A DNA stretch of 52,422 bases from Bacillus ectoiniformans (GCF_016908875.1 NZ_JAFBES010000017.1:1-52422); one strand, 5' to 3'; shown: positions 1 to 8,072, numbered from the stretch's first letter. The notes: generated from the letters alone by a model not told the origin. Numbers and translations are program-made.

Positions 1-94
1 ATGATTTACGTCATACTTAAATGAACCGCCGTATACCGATCGGTACGTACGGTGGTGTGAGAGGTCGGGGGTTAGTCACCCCCTCCTACTCGAT
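1..94 (+). mobile_element. Group II intron 3' end (domains V and VI), partial
   Basis: Only the right end is in the window. Bases 25-56 fold as a domain V-like hairpin: ACCGCCGTA pairs with TACGGTGGT around an inner TACCGATCGGTA stem. Bases 61-91 fold as domain VI: GAGGTCGGGGG pairs with CCCCCTCC-CTC and leaves A88 bulged as the likely branch-point adenosine. The 3' splice boundary is probably near base 94 (after CGAT), judged from family pattern only. The intron-encoded reverse transcriptase would lie upstream, outside the window. The end falls about 85 bp before a symporter gene, so the intron appears to sit in an intergenic region. The exact family class is not determined. Confidence 0.8.
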
Positions 95-178
95 TGTTTT
101 GCATCAATAAAATAGGGTAGAGGTACTAAAGAACTATCTTCATATTATAATTTTAAATAAGGTAAAGGAGGAACATTT

Positions 179-1564
179 TTGGAAAACTTCATCAACAGTA
201 TTGAAACATTTTCAGCATGGCTCTGGGGTCCGCCATTAATCGCTGTATTAGCCTTATCAGGAATATATATGACGATTAAACTGGGATTCTTTCAATTCAG
301 GTACCCGCTATACATATTTCAGCAAACATTAGGAAGCATTTTTAAGAAACCTAAAGGCGAAGGAACGGTTACACCTCTTCAAGCATTAACTTCTGCTTTA
401 TCCTCAACGATTGGAGCCGCCAATATTGTTGGTGTACCCGCAGCTATTATGTTTGGCGGTCCGGGAGCAATCTTCTGGATGTGGGTCATTGCTTTAATCG
501 GAATGTCACTTAAATTCTCCGAAAGTGTATTAGCTGTTCATTACCGTGAAAAAAATGAAAAAGGCGAATTCGTCGGTGGGCCGATGTATTATATGACAAA
601 AGGGTTGAATATGAAATGGCTGGGCGTTTGGTTTTCATTTGCCTTAATGATTGAATTGATTCCAAGTATCATGGTGCAGGGGAACTCTGTCGCATCAACC
701 GTGACTCAAACGTTTAATATTGATGGGTTGTATACTGGCATTGTGATTGCTTTAATTACCTCTTTAGTTGTATTCGGGGGCATTAAAAGAATTGGACGTG
801 TCACAGAAGTTTTTGTACCGATCATGGCTTTAATCTATGTCGGCGGAGCTGTCATTATTTTATTTATGAATCTGAATCAATTGCCTGCTGTATTGGAATT
901 AATCTTTGCCCATGCGTTTCAGCCTATGTCAGCTGTTGGCGGATTTGCCGGAGCGGCTGTAGCAGAAACCATTCGCTGGGGATTTGCCAGGGGTTTATAT
1001 TCCAATGAAGCAGGACTCGGAACAGCGCCGATCGCGCATGCCGCTGCGACGACCGATCATCCGGTACGTCAAGGTTTATGGTCAGTTATTGGAATCGTCA
1101 TCGATACGTTAGTCGTATGTACAGCGACAGCATTTGTTGTCTTGTCTTCAGGTGTATGGAAGCAAGAGGGAGCGATGAAGGATCCGTCGGCTTTAACAAC
1201 GATTGCGTTCGCAGAGAATTTCGGTCGGGCTGGAAGTTATTTAGTGACCATCTCGTTAATTTTCTTCGTTTTGTCTACCATCATTGTCGTGGTTTTCTAT
1301 GGAGCGAAACAAGCGGAGTTCTTATTTAACTTAAAAGCGGCACAAGCGATTAAAGTCGTCTATTTAATAGCGATTGTGTTCGGTTCGGTAGGAGCGGCGA
1401 AAACGATCTGGTCATTCCTAGATCTGGCTCTTGCATTGATTTTATTGCCGAACATCATTGCGGTGTTGCTGCTCAGCAACAAAGTGAAAGAACTGAAGCA
1501 AGAATTCTTTACCTCTGAGAAATACTACTTAAAGGATATTAGAGAAAAGAAGAATGCAAGCTAA
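179..1564 (+). CDS. AGCS family sodium/amino acid symporter
   Basis: This is an integral membrane symporter that should bring alanine, glycine or a related amino acid into the cell with sodium. The 461-residue protein has about ten hydrophobic segments and family signatures: ALTSALSSTIGAANIVGV near residue 68, GGPGAIFWMW near 92, GGPMYYM near 131 and SNEAGLGTAPIAHA near 276. The start is TTG at 179, with AAAGGAGG at 164-171 about 7 nt upstream. Its family resembles B. subtilis AlsT, GlnT and YflA. A terminator follows directly, so it is probably monocistronic. A second AGCS gene lies at 2582-3937 on the other strand. Substrate is not resolved. Confidence 0.93.
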   Translation: MENFINSIETFSAWLWGPPLIAVLALSGIYMTIKLGFFQFRYPLYIFQQTLGSIFKKPKGEGTVTPLQALTSALSSTIGAANIVGVPAAIMFGGPGAIFWMWVIALIGMSLKFSESVLAVHYREKNEKGEFVGGPMYYMTKGLNMKWLGVWFSFALMIELIPSIMVQGNSVASTVTQTFNIDGLYTGIVIALITSLVVFGGIKRIGRVTEVFVPIMALIYVGGAVIILFMNLNQLPAVLELIFAHAFQPMSAVGGFAGAAVAETIRWGFARGLYSNEAGLGTAPIAHAAATTDHPVRQGLWSVIGIVIDTLVVCTATAFVVLSSGVWKQEGAMKDPSALTTIAFAENFGRAGSYLVTISLIFFVLSTIIVVVFYGAKQAEFLFNLKAAQAIKVVYLIAIVFGSVGAAKTIWSFLDLALALILLPNIIAVLLLSNKVKELKQEFFTSEKYYLKDIREKKNAS

Positions 1565-1568
1565 GTCG

Positions 1569-1597
1569 AACTGTCCTCATTGGAGGGCAGTTTTTTC
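1569..1597 (+). terminator. Rho-independent terminator of the first AGCS gene
   Basis: AACTGTCCTC pairs with GAGGGCAGTT around a 4-nt loop and is followed by a T run at 1591-1597. Confidence 0.85.
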
Positions 1598-1604
1598 TTA
1601 TAAA

Positions 1605-1628
1605 GTTTAGTTAGGGTATTTAGGGGAA
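1605..1628 (+). promoter_or_regulatory. Possible sigma-B promoter for the PfpI gene
   Basis: GTTTAG at 1605-1610 and GGGGAA at 1623-1628 are separated by 12 nt. This resembles the sigma-B pattern GTTTAA-N12-15-GGGTAT. The B. subtilis homologue yfkM is a sigma-B general stress gene, which raises the prior, but the -10 match is imperfect. Confidence 0.4.
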
Positions 1629-1675
1629 AGACTACTATTGAGACAAATTTTTAGATTGGGAAAGGAGAATGATCT

Positions 1676-2191
1676 ATGGGTAAGAAGATTGCCGCTTTAG
1701 TGACAGATTTATTTGAGGATGTGGAATATACAGATCCTGTGAACGCATTTCAAGAAGCGGGTCACCAGATCACAGCGATTGAAAAAGAGGCTGGCAAGAC
1801 AGTAAAAGGGAAAAAAGGACAGGCAACTGTTCAGATCGATAAAAGTATTGACGATGTCAACCCTTCTGACTTTGATGCGCTGTTATTGCCCGGCGGATTT
1901 TCACCTGACCAATTACGCGCTGATGAGCGCTTTGTCAATTTCACAAAAGCGTTTATGGATGAAAAGAAGCCAGTGTTTGCTATTTGCCACGGTCCGCAGC
2001 TGTTGATCACAGCTAAAACGTTAGAAGGAAGAACAGCAACTGGGTATACGTCGATTAAGGTCGATATGGAATATGCAGGTGCCAATTATAAAGATGAAGA
2101 AGTAGTGGTGTGCCAAAATCAGTTAGTCACAAGCCGTACGCCTGATGATCTGCCGGCGTTTAACCGCGAATCGTTAAAACTTTTGAAATAA
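1676..2191 (+). CDS. yfkM: DJ-1/PfpI family protein (general stress protein YfkM-like)
   Basis: A 171-residue cytoplasmic protein of the DJ-1/PfpI (class I glutamine amidotransferase-like) superfamily. Relatives include intracellular protease PfpI and B. subtilis general stress protein 18, with proposed roles in protein or glyoxal damage repair. The nucleophile elbow is visible as FAICHGPQLL, with the reactive Cys near residue 104 followed by His, and an acidic residue near position 15 (DLFEDVEY) fits the conserved Glu. The start ATG is preceded by AAAGGAG. It is a single gene between terminators, with a possible sigma-B promoter upstream. Length is normal for the family; the exact activity is not certain. 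Confidence 0.9.
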   Translation: MGKKIAALVTDLFEDVEYTDPVNAFQEAGHQITAIEKEAGKTVKGKKGQATVQIDKSIDDVNPSDFDALLLPGGFSPDQLRADERFVNFTKAFMDEKKPVFAICHGPQLLITAKTLEGRTATGYTSIKVDMEYAGANYKDEEVVVCQNQLVTSRTPDDLPAFNRESLKLLK

Positions 2192-2236
2192 ACTAAAAGG
2201 AACTGTCCAGGCGGACAGTTCCTTTTAGTTTATTTT
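2191..2236. terminator. Bidirectional terminator between pfpI-like gene and yfkK
   Basis: Perfect 18-bp arms (AACTAAAAGGAACTGTCC and its complement, 2191-2208 and 2213-2230) enclose a 4-nt loop. T-rich tracts lie on both sides, so it can serve both convergent genes. It overlaps the last codon of yfkK. Confidence 0.85.
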
Positions 2237-2451
2237 CTTAAATTGCCGAGTTCTTCAGCGATGGCTTGCATTTCACTTGGGCTGAAATTAGTCTTTCTTT
2301 CTACCATTTCATAGATCTCTTTCAAATCTTCATAAGAAGATTCACTAAAATGATTTGGTCTAATTGCCCCCACGTTAGCCATACGTAACTTCGTAGTAAT
2401 CTTCTCAACCATATATTCAATATTTTCAGGTGATTTCACAGATAAATCCAC
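2230..2451 (-). CDS. yfkK: UPF0435/DUF1128 family protein YfkK
   Basis: A 73-residue protein of unknown function, close to B. subtilis YfkK in length and in its C-terminal half, where [17 protein letters not shown] ends the protein. It has no signal peptide or membrane segment and is predicted mostly helical. The start is GTG at 2451, preceded by GAGAGG about 11 nt upstream; an ATG just downstream of that site is out of frame. It is convergent with the PfpI-like gene, as in the B. subtilis yfk region where these genes are also neighbours. Confidence 0.85.
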   Translation of the reverse strand: MDLSVKSPENIEYMVEKITTKLRMANVGAIRPNHFSESSYEDLKEIYEMVERKTNFSPSEMQAIAEELGNLRK

Positions 2452-2520
2452 AGATTGTTCATCCTCTCACTCAATTTGTTTCCATCATTCCATTTTTTTG
2501 AACGCTTGTCAATGTTGAAA

Positions 2521-2575
2521 AAGGGTCAGACCCCCGGCGCATTAACGTGTTACCGCGCCGGGGGTCTGACCCCAA
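2521..2575. repeat. REP-like palindrome at the 3' end of the second AGCS gene
   Basis: Perfect 18-bp arms (2523-2540 and 2555-2572) start with GGGTCAGACCCCC and enclose a 14-nt loop. Read on the minus strand it starts 9 nt after the AGCS stop codon and is followed by a T-rich tract, so it may also act as the terminator. The core GGGGTCAGACCCC recurs at 17.09, 20.44 and 32.97 kb. Confidence 0.8.
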
Positions 2576-2581
2576 AATCTG

Positions 2582-3937
2582 TTAAGCAACCATTTTCTTC
2601 GCTTTTTCTTCTTTAATCGCTTTTAGTACATTCTTTGTTTCGTGAATAACGACGCCTGATAGGCCGATTAAGCCAATTAAGTTAGGGAAGGCCATTAGAC
2701 CATTCATGATGTCTGCGAATGTCCAAACGACTTCAAGGCTTGTTACTGCACCGACGAATACAGCTACTACAAATGCTGCCCGGTAGTACTTGACGACTGA
2801 TTTGCTAAACAGATAGGAGAAGCATTTTTCTCCGTAGTAAGACCAGCCGATGATCGTAGAAGAAGCAAAGAACAATAGGCCTAAAGCAACTACATAAGAA
2901 CCGGCAGATCCAAGGAACATTTCAAAGGAAGCAGTTGTTAACTCACTGCCTTGGAGCCCAGTGTCATATTGTCCTGCCAAAATGATAGTCAATCCAGTAA
3001 TGGAGCAGATAACGATTGTATCAATAAATACTTGTGTCATAGATACAAGCGCTTGACGAGCGGGCATATCCGTTTTTGCTGCCGCAGCAGCAATAGGAGC
3101 CGAGCCAAGACCTGCTTCATTAGAGAAGACGCCTCGTGCCACTCCATAGCGGATAACGGCACCGATCGCACCGCCAGCTACGGCTTCACCAGTAAAGGCA
3201 TCTGAGAAAATAAGACCGAATGCCGCAGGAATTTCTCCAGCGTTCATAAATAAAATAATAAGTCCGGCAATTAGATAAAAGACAGCCATAATTGGCACGA
3301 AAAACGCAGTAACTTTCCCAATGCTTTTAATACCGCCTAATAAAACCAAAGCTGTGAAAATAGTTAACGCTACACCTGTCACCCAAGCTGGAATGCTAAA
3401 AGTCGATTCAACCACACCTGCCACTGAATTCGCTTGAACTAAGTTTCCAATTCCAAAAGCTGCAACAGCGCCAAACAAGGCGAAAAGAACACCAAGCCAC
3501 TTCTGTTTTAGTCCGCGTTCTAAGTAGTACATCGGGCCTCCGGACATTTCGCCATCTTCATCTTGTACTCGGTATTTAACGGCCAGAACAGCTTCTGCAT
3601 ACTTAGTTGCCATCCCGAAAAATGCACTCATCCACATCCAGAACAGAGCGCCGGGACCTCCAAGCAAGATCGCTGTAGCCACACCAACGATATTTCCCGT
3701 TCCTACTGTAGCGGCGAGAGCCGTCATTAAAGCCTGAAAGTGCGAAATGTCACCTTCAGATTTATTATCCTGACTTTTGCTAAAAGCCAGTTTGAGACTA
3801 TAAGGGAGAAGTCTCATTTGCAGGAACCCTAGTCTAAAAGTATAGTAAATTCCTGTTCCCACTAACAATACCAGAAGCGGGGGTCCCCAAATATACCCAC
3901 TAATGGTGCCTAATAATTCTAAAAAATTTCCCTCCAT
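2582..3937 (-). CDS. AGCS family sodium/amino acid symporter (second copy)
   Basis: A 451-residue multi-pass membrane symporter of the alanine/glycine:cation family. Diagnostic stretches are ALMTALAATVGTGNIVGVA near residue 69, GGPGALFWMWMSAFFG near 91, GGPMYYLERG near 132 and FSNEAGLGSAPIAAAAAKTD near 270. The ATG at 3937 has a strong GGAGGGG site just upstream. It is only moderately similar to the symporter at 179-1564 and is not a recent duplicate. TATAAT lies very close upstream (about 3950-3965, minus strand), implying a short leader. The REP-like palindrome at 2521-2575 follows its stop codon. Confidence 0.93.
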   Translation of the reverse strand: MEGNFLELLGTISGYIWGPPLLVLLVGTGIYYTFRLGFLQMRLLPYSLKLAFSKSQDNKSEGDISHFQALMTALAATVGTGNIVGVATAILLGGPGALFWMWMSAFFGMATKYAEAVLAVKYRVQDEDGEMSGGPMYYLERGLKQKWLGVLFALFGAVAAFGIGNLVQANSVAGVVESTFSIPAWVTGVALTIFTALVLLGGIKSIGKVTAFFVPIMAVFYLIAGLIILFMNAGEIPAAFGLIFSDAFTGEAVAGGAIGAVIRYGVARGVFSNEAGLGSAPIAAAAAKTDMPARQALVSMTQVFIDTIVICSITGLTIILAGQYDTGLQGSELTTASFEMFLGSAGSYVVALGLLFFASSTIIGWSYYGEKCFSYLFSKSVVKYYRAAFVVAVFVGAVTSLEVVWTFADIMNGLMAFPNLIGLIGLSGVVIHETKNVLKAIKEEKAKKMVA

Positions 3938-4183
3938 AATTTCCCCTCCTTTTTTATTATTATAAAAGAATATTCTGAAAAAACTAGCGTTTATGTTAAT
4001 TAAAATTAATATTTTGAAAAAAATTGTTGTATTTCACAAATAACCATTGCATATATGCATGAAAAGGAGAGAATAAATAGAAAGTTGGAAAGAAAAAGAG
4101 GGATTCCTTTTAAAACATAGAGGAACTGAGCAAAAAAGAAGGAATATATGAACATTATACTTGTATAAAGAGCACACCTAGAA
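3938..4183. other. Intergenic region before the YtxH/yfkH pair
   Basis: AT-rich divergent intergenic DNA. The minus side holds the SD and a TATAAT for the AGCS gene. A perfect 12-bp palindrome TGCATATATGCA lies at 4048-4059. No open frame with a ribosome binding site was found. Confidence 0.6.
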
Positions 4184-4209
4184 GTTTATTCACATGTAAA
4201 AACAGGTAA
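4184..4209 (+). promoter_or_regulatory. Possible sigma-B promoter for the YtxH/yfkH pair
   Basis: GTTTAT at 4184-4189 and AGGTAA at 4204-4209 are spaced by 14 nt, close to the sigma-B pattern. The -10 matches GGGTAT at four of six positions. The related B. subtilis yfkJIH genes are reported as general stress genes, which makes this plausible but unproven. Confidence 0.4.
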
Positions 4210-4221
4210 TAATTATTATCA
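4207..4221. promoter_or_regulatory. Fur-box-like operator upstream of the YtxH/yfkH pair
   Basis: TAATAATTATTATCA matches the Fur core TGATAATNATTATCA at 13 of 14 defined positions. It overlaps the candidate -10 region and lies about 35 nt before the start codon, a position suitable for repression. Confidence 0.5.
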
Positions 4222-4254
4222 GAATCAATTGAGAGTCTTGAAAGGATGAGTTCT

Positions 4255-4602
4255 GTGGGAAAAGCGAAATTTTTTATTGGAATGGCGGTTGGAGCTGTCG
4301 TGGGCGGCGGACTAACCTTGACTGATCGTCAAACGAGAGAAGAAATGAAAGAATGGGGCAAGTATTTAGCTGATCTTGCAAAAGACCCGGATCAATTGAA
4401 AAGTACAACTATGGAATTAGTTAACCGGGCGAAAAGCACGGCTGAACAAGTAAATGAAGACGTCAATTTTATCCGTGAAAAGGTCGATAGCTTAAAAGAG
4501 CTGACACCGGAAGTGAAAAGTTTAGTTAGCGAAACGAAAGGAACATTCTTGCCTGATCAAGGACAGGATACAAGTGTGACAAACGAATCAGCAACGAGAT
4601 AA
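4255..4602 (+). CDS. YtxH domain-containing protein (YfkI-like position)
   Basis: A small protein (115 residues) with one N-terminal hydrophobic helix (FFIGMAVGAVVGGGLTL) followed by a charged helical, coiled-coil-like tail rich in Lys, Glu and Ser, the usual layout of YtxH domain proteins. Function is unknown; it probably sits in the cytoplasmic membrane with a soluble tail. An ATG at 4246 directly abuts the AAAGG site, so the GTG at 4255, 8 nt downstream of that site, is the better start. It lies 13 nt before the YihY/BrkB gene and is probably cotranscribed, matching the place of yfkI in B. subtilis. Both a Fur-like box and a sigma-B-like promoter lie upstream. Confidence 0.8.
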   Translation: MGKAKFFIGMAVGAVVGGGLTLTDRQTREEMKEWGKYLADLAKDPDQLKSTTMELVNRAKSTAEQVNEDVNFIREKVDSLKELTPEVKSLVSETKGTFLPDQGQDTSVTNESATR

Positions 4603-4615
4603 AGGGGGAAGTGGA

Positions 4616-5452
4616 TTGAATTTGGATAAGACAGAGATGAGAGTGTTTTTTAAACATTTGATCAAGAGGATTAAAGCTTCGGATGTAACCGGGGTTGCAG
4701 CCCAAATGTCTTACTTTTTTCTTCTATCATTATTCCCGCTATTAATATTTATGGTGACATTGCTAGCCTTCTTGCCAGTGAGTACGGAGGATATGCTTGG
4801 ATTAGTGCGTGATTATGCGCCTGGAGAATCCATGAGCATGGTCGAAGAAACGTTAAGTGAAGTTATGGACAATCAAAACGGCGGATTGCTTTCTGTGGGG
4901 ATCTTAGCGACGCTTTGGTCGGCTTCTAATGGAATGAATGCTGTTATTAAAGGATTGAATTACGCTTATAACGTAGAAGAAAGCAGACCTTTTTATAAAG
5001 CTCGCGGTTTATCAGTGATCTTAACAGTCGGTTTGATTGTAGTGGTCGGTGCAGCATTAATTTTGCAGGTTTTTGGAAAGCAAGTCGGCATTGTGGCAAC
5101 TGAATCAATTGGTTTATCTGATGGATTTTTAACCATCTGGAATTGGGTCAGATGGCTGATCTTCCCGCTTTTGTTATTCGGAGTGTTTGTAGGACTCTAT
5201 TACCTTGCTCCAAACTTAGACGTGAAATGTGTCACAGTGTTTCCAGGCGCTGTTTTCGCAGCAGCAGGATGGATCATTACATCTGTAGGGTTCTCGTTTT
5301 ACGTCAACAATTTCGGCAATTATTCAGCTACATACGGGAGCATTGGAGGAATCATTATCTTAATGATTTGGATGTATTTGTCTGCCATCATTATTTTAGT
5401 CGGCGGAGAAATCAATGCGCTTCGGAATGAACAAAAAGGAATTACTGAATAA
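4616..5452 (+). CDS. yfkH: YihY/BrkB family membrane protein YfkH
   Basis: A 278-residue polytopic membrane protein of the YihY/virulence factor BrkB family, whose function is still poorly defined. Segments include the N-terminal AAQMSYFFLLSLFPLLIFMV signature near residue 30, SVGILATLWSASNGMNAVIKGLNYAYNV near 93, and a C-terminal SATYGSIGGIIILMIWMYLSA stretch near 242, all typical of the family. The start is TTG at 4616 with AAAGGGGG 8 nt upstream; an upstream GTG is closed by a stop. Length and context match B. subtilis YfkH. It is the second gene of a likely two-gene unit ending at a bidirectional terminator. Confidence 0.9.
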   Translation: MNLDKTEMRVFFKHLIKRIKASDVTGVAAQMSYFFLLSLFPLLIFMVTLLAFLPVSTEDMLGLVRDYAPGESMSMVEETLSEVMDNQNGGLLSVGILATLWSASNGMNAVIKGLNYAYNVEESRPFYKARGLSVILTVGLIVVVGAALILQVFGKQVGIVATESIGLSDGFLTIWNWVRWLIFPLLLFGVFVGLYYLAPNLDVKCVTVFPGAVFAAAGWIITSVGFSFYVNNFGNYSATYGSIGGIIILMIWMYLSAIIILVGGEINALRNEQKGITE

Positions 5453-5457
5453 AAGGG

Positions 5458-5496
5458 AAAAGAGCAGCGACTAAATTTTTAGCCGCTGCTCTTTTA
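5458..5496. terminator. Bidirectional terminator between yfkH and zosA
   Basis: AAAAGAGCAGCG pairs with CGCTGCTCTTTT, extended inward by a CTAAA/TTTAG pairing. A- and T-rich flanks suit both convergent genes. Confidence 0.85.
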
Positions 5497-5499
5497 ACG

Positions 5500-7413
5500 T
5501 TAAGACTTCAATAATCGAAGCCCGTTCAAAATGACGAGGATTGTGCTTCCTTCATGGCCAATCACACCATAAGGCAAGTCAAGAACCTGCAAGAAGTTAG
5601 AGATAATTAAAAGCATGATCACACTGATGGAAAAGATGACGTTTTGTTTAACGATGCGTTTCATTTTTTTAGATAACTCGATAGCATCGGCGATCTTTGG
5701 AAGATCATTTTTCATAAGTACAATATCGGCTGTTTCAAGCGCCACATCACTTCCTTCACCCATAGCGATCCCCACATTCGCGGTCGCAAGGGCCGGTGCA
5801 TCGTTAATTCCATCTCCCACCATGGCGACTGTTCCGTACTTTTCAATTAACTCTTTTAAATGAGATACTTTATGTTCAGGTAAACATTCGGCTACATAAC
5901 TATTTAAATGAGCTTCATCGGCAATGGCTTTAGCTGTTTTGTCACTGTCACCTGTCAGCATTATTGTATGAATGCCTAATTGTTGAAGAGTATCAAGTGC
6001 CGCTTTCGTTTCTTCTCTAATGATATCTTTTAGAGCAATGACGGCAGCAATACCTTGATCATCTGCTATAAAGATTGTCGTTTTACCTGATTCTGCAAGC
6101 AGCTTTGCTTTTCCAGAATTAAAAGAGAAGGCAGCATCTTTACCGACGAAATCTGCTTTTCCTATCTTCCATTCCTTCCCATCAACTATCCCCTTTACGC
6201 CCCAGCCCGCTACATCTTCTAAATGTTCAGGTGAAGTATAAGGGATCTGCTGGGATTCAGCATATTTCACAACGGCTTGTGCCAGCGGATGATTAGATTG
6301 GCTTTCAATGGATGCTGCGATCCGGATTAATTCATTTTCAGTAAGGTCAGAACGAGTAATCACATCTGTTACTTCAGGCTTTCCTTTCGTCAATGTACCG
6401 GTTTTATCGAAAGCAATCGCTTTTACGTGTCCAAGGTTTTCTAAATGAATGCCGCCTTTAAATAGAATTCCATGACGAGCTCCGTTGGAAATGCCTGATA
6501 AAGTAGCGGGCATAATTGAAGCGACAAGAGCACAAGGAGAAGCAACGACTAGGAGTACCATCGCCCGATAAAAGGTCTCAGTCCAGCTCCATCCTAAAGC
6601 GAAATGAGGAATAAATAACATAAGCCCGACGACAGCAAGAACAATCTTTACATACAATCCTTCAAACCTCTCTATAAACAATTGAGAAGGGGATTTTTCA
6701 CTTTGAGCAGACTGAACTAGCTGAATAATCTTTTGGAACAGTGTCTCATCGGAGGGTTTCGTTACCTTCACATATAGAGCGCCTGTAATATTTACTGTTC
6801 CCGCAAACACTTCACCATTCAGTTCTTTAGAAACTGGAACAGACTCTCCTGTAATCGCTGCTTCGTCTATGGTTGAACGGCCTTTCATAATTATTCCATC
6901 TGCAGGGATTCTTTCACCAGGCTTAACAAGAATCTCATCTCCAACGGAAAGCTCTGAAACATGAATGATTTCTTCAAATCCATTCGATACGCGAAGTGCC
7001 TCTTCAGGCTGAATATCCATAAGTGAGGAAATTTCTTTCTGGCTTTTATTCATCGTGTACGTTTCAAGCGCGCCACTGACTGCAAAGATGAAAATTAAAA
7101 TAGCACCTTCCGTCCAATAACCAATGATCGCGGAGCCCACTGCCGCTAGAATCATCAGCATCTCAACGTTTAACTCTTTTTCTTTAATGGTTTCTTCTAT
7201 TCCTTCTTTTGCTTTAGCGAATCCGCCAATAACAAAGGCTAATAAATAACTGACGACTGAAGCCGTTTCTAGCCCGTTTTTGTCTAAGAGCCAGCCAGCT
7301 AAGATCAGCACACCGCTTAATAAGGCAGCGATCAATTCGATATGAGGCAGGATGCTTTGGCCAATCAATCTCTCCGGTTTGCTTTCAGGCATTGTTTTTA
7401 CTTCTGCATTCAT
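5500..7413 (-). CDS. zosA: P1B-type metal-transporting ATPase ZosA
   Basis: A 637-residue heavy-metal P-type ATPase, the same length as B. subtilis ZosA (YkvW), which is tied to zinc uptake under peroxide stress. Visible motifs: six or more membrane segments, TGES at 188-191 (actuator domain), the intramembrane SPC at 292-294, phosphorylation site DKTGT at 336-340, HP at 375-376, and GDGINDAP at 533-540. There is no N-terminal CxxC metal-binding domain. ATG at 7413 follows GGAGG. It is divergent from an OsmC gene. A PerR box lies exactly between its -35 and -10 elements, supporting the ZosA assignment over a generic Cd/Zn exporter; direction of transport is inferred. Confidence 0.85.
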   Translation of the reverse strand: MNAEVKTMPESKPERLIGQSILPHIELIAALLSGVLILAGWLLDKNGLETASVVSYLLAFVIGGFAKAKEGIEETIKEKELNVEMLMILAAVGSAIIGYWTEGAILIFIFAVSGALETYTMNKSQKEISSLMDIQPEEALRVSNGFEEIIHVSELSVGDEILVKPGERIPADGIIMKGRSTIDEAAITGESVPVSKELNGEVFAGTVNITGALYVKVTKPSDETLFQKIIQLVQSAQSEKSPSQLFIERFEGLYVKIVLAVVGLMLFIPHFALGWSWTETFYRAMVLLVVASPCALVASIMPATLSGISNGARHGILFKGGIHLENLGHVKAIAFDKTGTLTKGKPEVTDVITRSDLTENELIRIAASIESQSNHPLAQAVVKYAESQQIPYTSPEHLEDVAGWGVKGIVDGKEWKIGKADFVGKDAAFSFNSGKAKLLAESGKTTIFIADDQGIAAVIALKDIIREETKAALDTLQQLGIHTIMLTGDSDKTAKAIADEAHLNSYVAECLPEHKVSHLKELIEKYGTVAMVGDGINDAPALATANVGIAMGEGSDVALETADIVLMKNDLPKIADAIELSKKMKRIVKQNVIFSISVIMLLIISNFLQVLDLPYGVIGHEGSTILVILNGLRLLKS

Positions 7414-7451
7414 AAAACATTCCTCCTTAATTGATAGTCATTAATTTTAAT

Positions 7452-7519
7452 TGAGAATAATAATCAGCTTCATAGTTCTCATAAAAATGATGAAGCTGCC
7501 ACCAATGTTGGTGACAGCA
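7452..7519 (-). other. zosA leader with two inverted repeats
   Basis: If transcription starts near 7538, the leader is about 125 nt. It holds a 9-bp pair CAGCTTCAT/ATGAAGCTG (arms at about 7465-7473 and 7490-7498) and an overlapping hairpin with GCTG-CACCAA and TTGGTG-CAGC arms around a 2-nt loop (about 7495-7519). A Fur-like 12/14 match lies at 7452-7466. Whether these control expression is unknown. Confidence 0.4.
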
Positions 7520-7544
7520 GAATTTAAATGAGAATTTATATCAG

Positions 7545-7573
7545 TTATTAGATTAAAATAATTACAATGTAAA
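7545..7573 (-). promoter_or_regulatory. zosA promoter with PerR box in the spacer
   Basis: On the minus strand, TTTACA (7568-7573) and TAATAA (7545-7550) are separated by exactly 17 nt. The spacer contains TTGTAATTATTTTAA (7553-7567), which matches the PerR box TTATAATNATTATAA at 12 of 14 defined positions. Binding there would block RNA polymerase. Confidence 0.65.
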
Positions 7574-7685
7574 GATATAATAACATACAGATAGTGAAAA
7601 GGGAAGGTTCAATTATAAATTGAAAAAATAGAAAGTTTATGGCTGTTCGTATATTATATTAATAAAATGCGAAGGAGTGTAAAAA

Positions 7686-8072
7686 ATGAAATTTTCAATG
7701 AAAGATGGAGGATTTACAACAGACTTACCTTATGGAACATTAGATGTGTCAGGAGACGAGGAATATGGATTTCGACCGTACCAGCTGTTAGTTTCTTCAA
7801 TTGCTGTATGCAGCGGCGGGGTGCTTAGAAAAATTCTCGCGAAGAAAAGACTAAAGGTAGATGATATTACGATCGATACGGAAGTGGAGCGAGATCCTGA
7901 GCGTGCGGACCGTGTCACGAAAGTCTCCATGCACTTTAAGATTCAAGGAGAAGGGCTGACCGAGGAAAAAATACATAAAGCGATGGAGCTGACAAGAAAA
8001 AATTGTTCAATGGTTCAATCAGTTATTCCGGCTATTGAAGTCGTTGAAACATTTGAATTAGTGACACCATAG
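7686..8072 (+). CDS. OsmC family protein (putative peroxide reductase)
   Basis: A 128-residue OsmC/Ohr-fold protein, likely a cytoplasmic thiol-dependent reductase of organic hydroperoxides. The two family cysteines are present: C42 in SSIAVCSGGV at the start of the central helix, and C107 in RKNCSMVQS. ATG at 7686 follows GAAGGAG. It is divergent from zosA, a PerR-type gene, and may share oxidative regulation, but no PerR box was seen on its own promoter side. No clear terminator follows. Another OsmC protein lies at 21497-21937 and is only distantly similar. Confidence 0.88.
   Translation: MKFSMKDGGFTTDLPYGTLDVSGDEEYGFRPYQLLVSSIAVCSGGVLRKILAKKRLKVDDITIDTEVERDPERADRVTKVSMHFKIQGEGLTEEKIHKAMELTRKNCSMVQSVIPAIEVVETFELVTP

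Noticed and set aside
4048-4059. TGCATATATGCA palindrome as an operator
   Set aside because: Short alternating AT-rich palindrome with no known regulator and about 200 bp from the nearest start codon downstream; no further support.
7452-7466. Fur-like site in the zosA leader as the main operator
   Set aside because: It lies downstream of the well-formed promoter and matches Fur less well than the 4207 site; the PerR box in the promoter spacer is a better explanation. Kept only as a note.
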